Positions 17,182 through 24,729 of a stretch of 64,000 bases of DNA are shown piece after piece. The DNA is taken from NCBI GenBank assembly GCA_965275905.1, contig CBDHYJ010000083.1, forward strand, positions 62,001 to 126,000. The letters are read 5' to 3'. The DNA is from CBDAQD01 sp965275905. Its GTDB lineage: Bacteria > Pseudomonadota > Alphaproteobacteria > Rhizobiales > JAJFHC01. The position numbers and the translations under genes were made by a program. The first letter of the stretch is position 1. Each line of letters opens with the position of its first letter. The notes beneath the pieces were generated by a model. The model was not told the origin of the DNA, did no database searches, and saw only the letters and a program-made list of their open reading frames with translations.

Positions 17182-17880
17182 CTAATTCACGGCACCCTTC
17201 TCCCGCAGGAGCCTTTCCACCGCACCCTGTCTGCGCGCCACGGCGTGGGCAAGGGGCGTCACGCCTTCCCGGTCGGCGATCGTCATGTCCGCGCCGGCCT
17301 CGACAAGCAGCCGTACGATTTCGACGTAGGTCGGACTGCCGTCGCCGAGGATGACCGCCTCCAGCAGGGCAGTCCATCCGAGCTTGTTGATGTGATCGAT
17401 GTCAATCCTGGTCTGCAGCAGCTCCCGGACCGTTTCGACGTGGCCATGGTGCGCCGCCGGAATGAGCGCTGTTCCGCCATAGCGGTTTGTACTCGCGAGA
17501 TCGGCACCCGCCTTCAGCATCATACGCAGGATTTCCAACCGGCCTTCGGCCCCGGCGTAGAGAAAGGGGCTGTCCTCGATACTGTCCTTGCGATTGACAT
17601 CTGCTCCAGCCTTGATCAGCACCGCCGCCGCTTCGACATTGTTCCGGTGCGTGGCGATCAGCAGAGCGGTGCGTCCGTTCTCGTCGACCGCATCGACTTC
17701 GTCCCCCTTTGCGACCAGCGCCTCGATACGGGCAACGTCATTTGTCCGTGCCGCCTCTATCATGGTCTTTTCCTGGCCGGTTACCTGATCCGTTTGCAGC
17801 AGCATGCAAAACGCGCACAGCAGGGCAAACAAGATCGTGCCTCGTGGTGGTCCTCTGCGTTCCGGACCGTGACCGTTCAT
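17182..17880 (-). CDS. Secreted ankyrin-repeat protein
   Basis: The 232-residue protein starts with a signal peptide (hydrophobic core about residues 16-30, ILFALLCAFCMLL) followed by five to six ankyrin repeats, recognised by recurring blocks such as NGRTALLIATHRN, GGTALIPAAHHGH and EGVTPLAHAVARR. It is probably periplasmic and mediates protein binding; no enzyme domain is present. ATG 17880 is preceded by GGGAGGGAGCAGGT, a better start than an in-frame ATG nine codons upstream. It stands alone between GMC oxidoreductase and aldo/keto reductase genes, and its partner is unknown. Confidence 0.85.
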   Translation of the reverse strand: MNGHGPERRGPPRGTILFALLCAFCMLLQTDQVTGQEKTMIEAARTNDVARIEALVAKGDEVDAVDENGRTALLIATHRNNVEAAAVLIKAGADVNRKDSIEDSPFLYAGAEGRLEILRMMLKAGADLASTNRYGGTALIPAAHHGHVETVRELLQTRIDIDHINKLGWTALLEAVILGDGSPTYVEIVRLLVEAGADMTIADREGVTPLAHAVARRQGAVERLLREKGAVN

Positions 17881-17992
17881 ACCTGCTCCCTCCCGGCTCC
17901 AATACACGCTTGTCGACAGATCTGGAGCACGACCCTATTTTCTATTCCCGAATGTGTCTGACAAGAACAGATCCGCAAAGGAAAACCAGATC

Positions 17993-18823
17993 ATGCACCG
18001 CATTGACGCCAATGGAGCCAATATCCCCGCAATCGGGTTCGGCACCTGGACACTCGAAGGCGACACCGCAACAAAGTTGGTGTCTGACGCCATCGGCGCC
18101 GGCTATCGCCATATCGATACGGCGGCGATGTACGGCAACGAGGCCGAGGTTGGTGAAGGCATCAGGGCATCCGGGGTGCCGCGCGAAGAGATCTTCCTGA
18201 CCACCAAGGTCTGGTACACCGACATCGCAGACGGCGACCTGCAACGCTCGGTGGAGGCCAGTCTGCGGCGGCTCGGGTTTGATGCGACCGATCTGGTTCT
18301 CATTCACTGGCCGTCAAGGAGCATCCCCCTGCCGCAATCGATCAAGGCGCTCAATGACGTGCACCAGGCCGGGATGACGCGGAACATCGGTGTCTCCAAC
18401 TTCACCGTCGCGATGATCGACGAGGCGACATCTCTGTCGGCCCATCCTCTGGCCTGCAATCAGATCGAGTACCACCCCTTCCTGAACCAGGATCGCGTCA
18501 TCGCGGCATGCCGGGCAAAGGGCCTGGCGGTTGTCTCCTATTGCCCGCTGGGCCGTGCCAGCGGCATCATGAGCGAACCGGCGGTATCCGATATTGCCGG
18601 CAAACACGGTCGTTCCCCGGCACAGATCATCCTGCGCTGGCATGTGCAGCAGGACGGAATCGCGGCAATTCCCAGATCGACCAATCCGGGCCGGATCCGC
18701 GACAATCTGGCCGTGTTTGATTTCGCGCTCGACGATGATGAAATGGCCGCGATCAGCGCGCTGCAGGTGCGCGATCAGCGGATCTGCGATTTCGACTTCT
18801 CGCCCGCATGGGACGCCGCCTGA
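17993..18823 (+). CDS. Aldo/keto reductase
   Basis: A 276-residue NADPH-dependent reductase of the AKR superfamily (2,5-diketo-gluconate reductase-like group). Motifs are IDTAAMYGNEAEVGEGI near residue 42 with the catalytic Asp and Tyr, Lys in TTKVWY, and His in LIHWPS; the C-terminal IPRSTNPGRI segment binds the cofactor phosphate. A start 13 codons upstream is possible but adds residues outside the family core. It acts on aldehydes or ketones not identifiable here and converges with metZ. Confidence 0.9.
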   Translation: MHRIDANGANIPAIGFGTWTLEGDTATKLVSDAIGAGYRHIDTAAMYGNEAEVGEGIRASGVPREEIFLTTKVWYTDIADGDLQRSVEASLRRLGFDATDLVLIHWPSRSIPLPQSIKALNDVHQAGMTRNIGVSNFTVAMIDEATSLSAHPLACNQIEYHPFLNQDRVIAACRAKGLAVVSYCPLGRASGIMSEPAVSDIAGKHGRSPAQIILRWHVQQDGIAAIPRSTNPGRIRDNLAVFDFALDDDEMAAISALQVRDQRICDFDFSPAWDAA

Positions 18824-18843
18824 CCGGCTCGGAGCGCGTGGCC

Positions 18844-20043
18844 TTAGCGGGCTGACGTAATCGCCTGCGTCAGATCCGCGATCAGATCATCCGTTTCCTC
18901 CAGGCCAACGGAGAGCCGCAACAAACCTTCGGTGATCCCGACCCGTTCGCGGGCCTCCTCGCCGATCGCCCGGTGCGTCGTGCTTGCGGGATGCGTGATC
19001 AGTGACTTGGAGTCGCCGAGATTATTCGAGATGTCGATAAGCTGCAGGCGTCTCAGGATATTGAATGCCCGGTCACGGCCGCCCTCCACCTCGAAGGTGA
19101 CAAGCGTACCGCCGCCAGACATCTGCGCACGGCACAGATCGACCTGCGGATGGTTATCGAGATGCGGATAAAGCACCTTGTTCACACCCGGAATACCGGA
19201 TAGCGCCTCGGCGACCGTACTTGCAGATGCGCTCTGCGCGCGCACTCTCAAGCCCAGTGTCTCAAGTCCTTTCAAAAGGACCCAGGCATTGAACGGGCTG
19301 ATGGCGGGGCCGATGTGACGCAGCAGCGGCTTGATGAGATCTTCCTTGAACTCCTCGGTCGAAAGGATCGCACCGCCGAGGCATCTGCCCTGCCCGTCAA
19401 TGTGCTTGGTGCCGGAATAGATGATCACGTCGGCACCGAATTCCAGAGGCTTCTGGAGAATCGGTGTTGCAAACACGTTGTCGACCACAACCGTTGCGCC
19501 GACGGCGTGAGCCATTTCGGCAACGGCTGCGAGATCAATGACTTCGAGACCCGGATTGGACGGTGTTTCGAGGAAGACGCATTTGGTCCCCGGCACAATC
19601 GCCTTGCGCCAGGCGTCGAGATCCGTTCCGTCGACGAGTTCCGACGTCACACCGAAACGCGGCAGGATGTTGGCGACGATCTGATGACAGGAGCCGAAAA
19701 GCGCCCGCGACGCAACAAGATGATCGCCGGCCTTCACCTGACAGGCCAGGGCGCCGTATACGGCCGCCATTCCGCTGGCCGTCGCGTAGCAAGCTTCGGC
19801 GCCCTCCAGAATCCGCAGCCGCTCTTCAAACATCGTCACGGTCGGGTTGCCGTAACGGGCGTAGACGTATCCGTCATCCTCGCCGGCAAAGCGCGCCGCT
19901 GCCGTTTCCGCATCCTCGTAGACAAATCCGGAATTCAGGTAGAGCGCTTCTGACGTCTCGCCATGTTCCGATCGGTTCAATCCACCACGGACGAGCTTCG
20001 TCGCCTCGCCCCACTCGGCGGTTATTGGTGTGCGTGCATTCAT
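18844..20043 (-). CDS. metZ: O-succinylhomoserine sulfhydrylase
   Basis: MetZ makes homocysteine directly from O-succinylhomoserine and sulfide with pyridoxal phosphate, the step joining sulfate reduction to methionine synthesis. The 399-residue protein is of the Cys/Met metabolism PLP family: the Schiff-base lysine lies in SGTKHIDGQG and the pyridine ring binder region in ETPSNPGLEV. The GQGR after the active lysine supports MetZ rather than cystathionine enzymes. ATG 20043 overlaps the rhodanese stop by four bases (ATGA), a better choice than the ATG at 20055. The promoter before rhodanese carries the same palindrome as the cys operon. Confidence 0.9.
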   Translation of the reverse strand: MNARTPITAEWGEATKLVRGGLNRSEHGETSEALYLNSGFVYEDAETAAARFAGEDDGYVYARYGNPTVTMFEERLRILEGAEACYATASGMAAVYGALACQVKAGDHLVASRALFGSCHQIVANILPRFGVTSELVDGTDLDAWRKAIVPGTKCVFLETPSNPGLEVIDLAAVAEMAHAVGATVVVDNVFATPILQKPLEFGADVIIYSGTKHIDGQGRCLGGAILSTEEFKEDLIKPLLRHIGPAISPFNAWVLLKGLETLGLRVRAQSASASTVAEALSGIPGVNKVLYPHLDNHPQVDLCRAQMSGGGTLVTFEVEGGRDRAFNILRRLQLIDISNNLGDSKSLITHPASTTHRAIGEEARERVGITEGLLRLSVGLEETDDLIADLTQAITSAR

Positions 20044-20441
20044 CCCTGTACCCATGGCAGTCCGGCCTTCTTCCAGCCGCCGACCGTCCCTCTGTGACCC
20101 TGGCCGTCCCGATCGCCTTCAAAGCCTTCGGCTACATTATAGCAGTTGGCGAAGCCATCTTCCGTCAGTGCCGCCGCAGCCGCGGCCGAGCGGACACCTG
20201 ACCGGCAGATCAAGTAGATCTGCGCGTCCTTCGGGATCCCTGCCGCTTCGACTTCCCTGACGAAATTCGGGTTCCGCTCCATCGTTGGAAAAAACTGCCA
20301 GCAAATCCTCACCAGGCGGTCGAATGCCGGAACCCCGACATAGGCCCACTCGGCGTCCGTGCGCACATCGATCAGGTATGTGTTCGTTCCGGCGTTAAGC
20401 CGTTCGAAGGTCTCCGTCGGAGAGACGTCCCCTTTGTACAT
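20040..20441 (-). CDS. Rhodanese-like domain protein
   Basis: A 133-residue single-domain rhodanese, probably a sulfurtransferase that carries persulfide sulfur. The active-site loop CRSGVRSA is intact with its catalytic Cys near residue 91. It is the first gene of the rhodanese-metZ pair (ATGA overlap) and has a GAGAGG site. Its coupling to metZ suggests a role in sulfide or persulfide handling for methionine synthesis. The upstream promoter overlaps a GTTC-N8-GAAC operator candidate. Confidence 0.88.
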   Translation of the reverse strand: MYKGDVSPTETFERLNAGTNTYLIDVRTDAEWAYVGVPAFDRLVRICWQFFPTMERNPNFVREVEAAGIPKDAQIYLICRSGVRSAAAAAALTEDGFANCYNVAEGFEGDRDGQGHRGTVGGWKKAGLPWVQG

Positions 20442-20482
20442 AGCGGCCTCTCTCGGTCGGTGCCTGTCTGTCTGGGATCGGG

Positions 20483-20504
20483 ATTGTTCTCTTAAAAGAA
20501 CAAT
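20483..20504. promoter_or_regulatory. Palindromic operator candidate, copy 3 (rhodanese-metZ promoter)
   Basis: The most complete copy: ATTGTTCTCTTAAAAGAACA plus two bases, with GTTC at 20486-20489 and GAAC at 20498-20501. The outer pairs (GATT...AATC) also match, so only one base pair in the arms is imperfect. It lies about 42 bases upstream of the rhodanese ATG and covers the likely -10 box, which fits a repressor site. Confidence 0.65.
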
Positions 20505-20519
20505 CGGACTTTAAATCAA
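20491..20519 (-). promoter_or_regulatory. Predicted sigma-70 promoter of rhodanese-metZ
   Basis: On the minus strand a -35-like TTGATT (20519-20514) is followed after 17 bases by a -10-like TTTAAG (20496-20491). The -10 box is the centre of the copy 3 palindrome, so a bound regulator would block RNA polymerase. The boxes match consensus only moderately. Confidence 0.4.
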
Positions 20520-20622
20520 ACGACGCGGAATGCAATGGTTTTTGCGGGCCAATCGATCGCGTCGAACGAAAGAGGCCGGGGCTTCTGTTCGCCCCGGCCC
20601 CCTGCTGATCGATTGTCGTTCT

Positions 20623-21054
20623 TCACCCCTGGGGGATGCGAAGGACCTGGCCCGGGTAGATCTTGTCCGGATGCGACAGCATCGGCTTGTTGGCCTCGAA
20701 GATCGCCATGTACTTGTTGGCGCTGCCGAGATGTTTCTGGGCGATGGCGCTCAGGGTGTCGCCGCTCTCCACTGTGTGAAAGACAGGGTCACCCGCGTCG
20801 GGAACATCGACATTTGCCTCGACGCCCGCAATGCCCTTCGTGTTGCCGACCGCGAGGATGATTTTCTCCAGCGTCGATTGATCGGCGGCACTTCCCGTGA
20901 TCACCGCCTTGTCCCCGTCGACAGTGACCTCGACCTTGTCGCTGCCAAGATCGAGCTTGTCTACGGCGTCCTTGATGGCTTCCGCCTCCGGCGAGTCATC
21001 CCCGCCTATTCCCAGGGCTTCGCCCGCAGATTTGATAAACTCGAAAAAGCCCAT
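20623..21054 (-). CDS. BON/LysM domain protein (YgaU/Kbp-like)
   Basis: A 143-residue protein with an N-terminal BON-type domain (about residues 25-85) and a C-terminal LysM domain (about 93-141, HTVESGDTLSAIAQKHLG). This matches the YgaU/Kbp family, known in Escherichia coli as a potassium-binding protein. No signal peptide is visible, in agreement with the cytoplasmic family members. ATG 21054 follows a CGGAGG site; an upstream start in the same frame lacks one. It is a single gene, divergent from the peroxiredoxin. Confidence 0.88.
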   Translation of the reverse strand: MGFFEFIKSAGEALGIGGDDSPEAEAIKDAVDKLDLGSDKVEVTVDGDKAVITGSAADQSTLEKIILAVGNTKGIAGVEANVDVPDAGDPVFHTVESGDTLSAIAQKHLGSANKYMAIFEANKPMLSHPDKIYPGQVLRIPQG

Positions 21055-21307
21055 TACTAGCCTCCGTGGTTGAAATTCGCGCGCCGACAGTATCACGGTC
21101 ATTTCCATTCATCCGCAACAAAGTGCGCATGCGGAGAGGCACGCAAAATTGACTTGCGATAAGACGGCGCTTGCGCGATTGCTTCGTTCTGTCATCTAAT
21201 ATCGTTGCTTATATGGCCATTGATGAACGGATATGACATCCAGCCACTGGCCACGGCCAACTCCGACAATTCCTAGAAACCCCCCATCCAAGGCAGGAGA
21301 GGTTCCA

Positions 21308-21970
21308 ATGACTCTGAAAATTGGCGATACAGCCCCCGACTTCACCGCAGAAACGACCGAAGGCACCATCAGCTTCCATGAGTGGATCGGCGACGGCTGG
21401 TGCGTTCTGTTCTCGCACCCGAAGGATTTCACGCCGGTCTGCACGACGGAACTCGGCTACATGGCCCGGATCAAGCCCGAGTTCGAAAAGCGCAACGCCA
21501 AGATCATCGGCCTGAGCGTCGACCCGGTCGAAAACCATGCCGAATGGTCGAAGGATATCGAGGAAACCCAGGGACACGCGCCCAACTACCCGATGATCGG
21601 CGACACCAACCTCGAAGTCTCCAAGCTCTACGGCATGCTCCCGGCCGACACGTCAGGCACATCCGAAGGCCGCACACCGGCCAACAACGCCACGGTGCGC
21701 AACGTGTTCGTCATCGGACCCGACAAGGCGATCAAGCTTATTCTGGTCTATCCGATGACAACGGGCCGGAACTTCGATGAAGTGCTGCGCGTCATCGACT
21801 CGCTTCAGCTGACCGCCAAGCACCAGGTCGGCACGCCTGTGAACTGGAAGCAGGGCGACGACGTCATCATCGTTCCGTCCGTCTCCGATGAGGACGCGGC
21901 GAAGAAATATCCGGACGGCTGGAAAACGCTGAAGCCGTATCTCCGCATCGTCCCTCAGCCGACCGACTGA
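21308..21970 (+). CDS. 1-Cys peroxiredoxin (Prx6-type)
   Basis: A 220-residue peroxiredoxin that reduces hydrogen peroxide and organic peroxides. The peroxidatic Cys45 lies in HPKDFTPVCTTELG, and the long C-terminal extension (residues about 160-220, ending in the PYLRIVPQP motif) marks the Prx6/1-Cys branch. ATG 21308 has a GCAGGAGAGG site. A 253-base intergenic region precedes it and a strong intrinsic terminator follows, so it is probably transcribed alone. Confidence 0.93.
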   Translation: MTLKIGDTAPDFTAETTEGTISFHEWIGDGWCVLFSHPKDFTPVCTTELGYMARIKPEFEKRNAKIIGLSVDPVENHAEWSKDIEETQGHAPNYPMIGDTNLEVSKLYGMLPADTSGTSEGRTPANNATVRNVFVIGPDKAIKLILVYPMTTGRNFDEVLRVIDSLQLTAKHQVGTPVNWKQGDDVIIVPSVSDEDAAKKYPDGWKTLKPYLRIVPQPTD

Positions 21971-22016
21971 GGCCGGATATCCGCCATCGTCGCCATCCGG
22001 CGATTTGAATAATGCG

Positions 22017-22050
22017 CGCCCCGGGGGTCAAAAACCCCGGGGCGTTTTTT
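22017..22050 (+). terminator. Intrinsic terminator after peroxiredoxin
   Basis: A perfect 10-bp GC-rich stem (CGCCCCGGGG at 22017-22026 and its complement at 22035-22044) with an 8-base loop and six T residues at 22045-22050. It lies 46 bases after the peroxiredoxin stop codon. Confidence 0.93.
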
Positions 22051-22152
22051 GTGCGGCCAATAGCGTCGAACGCCCGGTGACATGCCTCTGGATACAGCCG
22101 GTGATTGGGGTATAGTCCCCCTGCTCCCGCCTCACAGTCAGGATTTCAAGAG

Positions 22153-22761
22153 ATGAAACTGTTCTATGCCACCGCCTCCCCGTTCGCCCGCAAAGTCGTC
22201 GTCTGCATACATGAACTGGGATTAGAGGAAGCTGTTGAAATCGTGTCCGCCGCAGTGACACCGGTTGCCCCGAACGCGGACATTAACGCAGTCAACAGCA
22301 TCGGCAAGATTCCGACGCTGGTGCTTGGCGACGGCAGTGGTTTGTTCGATTCCCGCGTCATCTGCGAGCATCTGGATACCCTGAGCAATTCGGCGACAAT
22401 CTTCCCGACGGCACGCGCCGAACGGATCTCCGCACTACGGCTGCAGGCCGTCGGCGACGGGATCTGCGACACCGCCGTCGCTCTGCGCTACGAAACATTT
22501 CTCAGACCTGAGGAATTCCGCTGGGCCGAGTTCATCGAGTCCCAGAAGGTCCGTCTGCTCCGCACGATCCAGCAGGTGGAGGACCAGTACCTCGACGATC
22601 TGAAAGGCGTGCACATCGGCGCTATCGCTGTTGCCAGCGCACTCGGCTATCTCGATTTCAGAATGCCGGATCTCGGCTGGCGCGACGGACGCCCCGGCAT
22701 TGCCGCGTGGTACGAGGAATTCTCGCAGCGCCCGTCAATGGCCAACACGGTACCGGAATAG
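22153..22761 (+). CDS. Glutathione S-transferase family protein
   Basis: A 202-residue GST-like protein. The N-terminal domain begins MKLFYATASPFARKV, the usual thioredoxin-fold start with a Ser that could activate glutathione, and contains the GKIPTLVLGDG and DSRVICEHL segments that bind glutathione. The C-terminal half is helical. It starts about 100 bases after the peroxiredoxin terminator, so it has its own promoter. The substrate is unknown; it is not closely similar to the GST at 7862-8482. Confidence 0.9.
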   Translation: MKLFYATASPFARKVVVCIHELGLEEAVEIVSAAVTPVAPNADINAVNSIGKIPTLVLGDGSGLFDSRVICEHLDTLSNSATIFPTARAERISALRLQAVGDGICDTAVALRYETFLRPEEFRWAEFIESQKVRLLRTIQQVEDQYLDDLKGVHIGAIAVASALGYLDFRMPDLGWRDGRPGIAAWYEEFSQRPSMANTVPE

Positions 22762-22770
22762 GCGCGGGCC

Positions 22771-23388
22771 TTACGGACCCGACCAGTCGAGCTCGCAGAT
22801 TTCCGCGCTGCGCCCGGCAAAGTCCCAGTTGCGGCCGAATGCCCTGACCTTGCTGCGGCTCGACTGCGCCACGATGATATCGGGCGCGATCCAGTACTGG
22901 CTGTTCTTGATGACGACCTGCTCGCCCTTGTTGGCCCCGTTTACCGGCGAAACCTCGCCGTCGATGATCTTGGGGATTTTGAAGCGGCGGGTTTCGCCGT
23001 CATTCTCGTAGAAGATCGGCGCCTGGTTCACGCCCAGAAAGCGCCCGACCAGGATCGACAGCAGGTGCGTCGTCCCCTTGGCCCGGCCGCTGAAGATGCG
23101 CGTCAGGTGTTTCACGGCATAGACGTCGGCTTTTTCGTCGATATAAGCCGCCGCGGTCCAGTTGCCGCGGCTCATGTTGCCCGGGATCTCGATCAGCAGG
23201 CCGACCCGGCGTCCCGAAAGGTCCACATCTCCGTAGTTTCCCTCGTCGATACGGATCCCTGCCCAGGTCTGGCAGTAGCCTTCCGTCGGCGGGTGCAGCC
23301 CCAGCGATACCACGCAGGGACAGAACACGGTGCAATTACAACTCAGCACGAGTTCGCCCTTCAGGCTCCAAGGTTCAATCGACGCCAT
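22771..23388 (-). CDS. DUF1326 domain-containing protein
   Basis: A 205-residue cytosolic protein of the DUF1326 family. The N-terminal block LSCNCTVFCPCVVSLG contains three closely spaced Cys residues (CNC and CPC motifs) that look like a metal or cluster site. It follows the DUF2182 membrane-protein gene by 16 bases, a pairing seen in many proteobacteria, so the two proteins probably work together. The strong GGGAGGTAATGA site supports ATG 23388. Function is unknown. Confidence 0.88.
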   Translation of the reverse strand: MASIEPWSLKGELVLSCNCTVFCPCVVSLGLHPPTEGYCQTWAGIRIDEGNYGDVDLSGRRVGLLIEIPGNMSRGNWTAAAYIDEKADVYAVKHLTRIFSGRAKGTTHLLSILVGRFLGVNQAPIFYENDGETRRFKIPKIIDGEVSPVNGANKGEQVVIKNSQYWIAPDIIVAQSSRSKVRAFGRNWDFAGRSAEICELDWSGP

Positions 23389-23404
23389 TCATTACCTCCC
23401 AAAA

Positions 23405-24319
23405 CTAACTCTGAAGGGCCAGCAGCCCAGCTGCCCAGATCAAGAACAGAATGCCACTGCCCCGCGTCACGATTGCGGGGCGCGGCAGCACCTTTTCCAT
23501 GACCATGAGGATTGCGAGAACCGCAATCCAGATCACGTTCATCAGTCCGGCAGCGAACATCACCAGCATCAGCGCCCAGCAACAGCCCACGCAGGTCACG
23601 CCCTGCCTGATGCCCAGATGAAATACGCCGGCCGTCCGGTCGCTCCAGTTGGCGAAGAAGAAAGCGAACGGCCTTCTGCATTTCGCCAGACAGGCGGCCT
23701 TTATCGATGTGAACTGGTATATGCCTGCAACGCCGAGCACTGCGGCACCGAGATACGGCGAAGACGCCACAAGGCCGGGCGACAGCAGGGACAACTGCGC
23801 CAACACCGCCTGGAAGATCGTGGCGACCAGGCAGAAAACCATCCAGACGGAGATGTATCCCGCGATCAGCACGATCGGAGAAACAACCTCGACCTGCTTC
23901 TCCCGCGCCGTTTCGGCAATTTCCGCGTATGTCGTAATCATGGGTGCGGCGGAAGGCAGCATCATCGCCAGTGTCATCGCCGCCCACATGATGAAGACGT
24001 AACCGACCTTGGCCAGATCGACACCTCCGGAGTCGAACACACCGAAACCGGCGTCAACCCGGCATATCGACCGGATAAGATCCATGCCGATCCCGCCAAG
24101 CGCGTAACCCTCGCCGAAGATGTTGAAGACCCCCATCCCCGGACCGGCCTCCGCCATGTCGAGCGTCGGGGCCATCTCGAACACCATGAGACCGAGATAG
24201 AGCCAGCCCGCGGCCACAAGCGACAGCACACCGGTCCACGCCACTACCCTGGGCCTGCCAAAATAACCGGCGATGGTCCAGTGCGATCCGCTGGCGTTTA
24301 TTTGCGCGGGTGCAGCCAA
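23405..24319 (-). CDS. DUF2182 integral membrane protein
   Basis: A 304-residue polytopic inner-membrane protein of the DUF2182 family with about six to seven predicted helices. Visible family features are the MWAAMTLAMMLPSAAPM helix near residue 105 and conserved Cys residues in CLAKCRRP and TCVGCCWALM that could bind metal. It starts with TTG at 24319, because no ATG lies before the first helix. It is the first gene of the DUF2182-DUF1326 pair, with a 14-bp perfect palindrome 22 bases upstream. Its substrate is unknown. Confidence 0.87.
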   Translation of the reverse strand: MAAPAQINASGSHWTIAGYFGRPRVVAWTGVLSLVAAGWLYLGLMVFEMAPTLDMAEAGPGMGVFNIFGEGYALGGIGMDLIRSICRVDAGFGVFDSGGVDLAKVGYVFIMWAAMTLAMMLPSAAPMITTYAEIAETAREKQVEVVSPIVLIAGYISVWMVFCLVATIFQAVLAQLSLLSPGLVASSPYLGAAVLGVAGIYQFTSIKAACLAKCRRPFAFFFANWSDRTAGVFHLGIRQGVTCVGCCWALMLVMFAAGLMNVIWIAVLAILMVMEKVLPRPAIVTRGSGILFLIWAAGLLALQS

Positions 24320-24340
24320 TCGGTCTTCTTTCGGTGAAGT

Positions 24341-24354
24341 CGTTCCCGGGAACG
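24341..24354. promoter_or_regulatory. Perfect 14-bp palindrome upstream of the DUF2182-DUF1326 pair
   Basis: Sequence CGTTCCCGGGAACG, fully self-complementary, placed 22 bases upstream of the DUF2182 start. Position and symmetry suggest a repressor site. It shares GTTC / GAAC half-sites with the sulfur palindromes but with a 4-base spacer instead of 8, so the same regulator is unlikely. Confidence 0.45.
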
Positions 24355-24489
24355 AATTATCATTAGTTCAGTTTATTGATAGATCACGGCGCGATCGCCA
24401 GTTTTCCACCCTTCTCAAGATCATACTCGACGGAAATCGATCATCAATATCTTTCCTTGCGCGAGGGTGAATATGAATACTGTTTTGAA

Positions 24490-24614
24490 CGGTTACGCAA
24501 TCATATTGAGAGCGCATCCAGCAGAATATTCGCTCTGTCGCATTTGCGAACGACGATGGCTCAAGGCTGATTGCGTTCGCCCGGCAATAAACTCACCGAA
24601 TGATTGCGTAACCG
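24490..24614. repeat. 15-bp perfect inverted repeat with a third half-copy
   Basis: CGGTTACGCAATCAT at 24490-24504 is repeated as its exact complement at 24600-24614, 95 bases apart. A third partial copy, TGATTGCGT, lies at 24568-24576, in the same orientation as the right arm and 33 bases from it, about three DNA turns. The cluster ends about 115 bases before the UbiH-type start. Multiple operators for one regulator or the ends of a small mobile remnant are both possible. Confidence 0.6.
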
Positions 24615-24729
24615 GTGAATGAGCATAACAACCCGGCGGACCAATCGCCGCGCCCGCAAGGTGCTGCAGTGCCAAATCGACTGTGCTCAGCTATATTTTT
24701 CAGACAGTGACCACCACAGCGAGACAATC

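Larger units (their letters stand above)
24320..24729. other. Intergenic region without a gene, 410 bases, AT-rich
   Basis: This stretch between the divergent DUF2182 and UbiH-type genes has no convincing coding frame. It is clearly AT-richer than the surroundings. It holds a perfect palindrome at 24341-24354 and a 15-bp inverted repeat at 24490-24614, listed separately, and must contain two divergent promoters. I see no tRNA and no intrinsic terminator in it. Confidence 0.6.

Noticed and set aside
20442..20622. SAM-II riboswitch before metZ
   Set aside because: No pseudoknot pattern of this riboswitch was recognised; the region holds a palindromic operator and a promoter instead.
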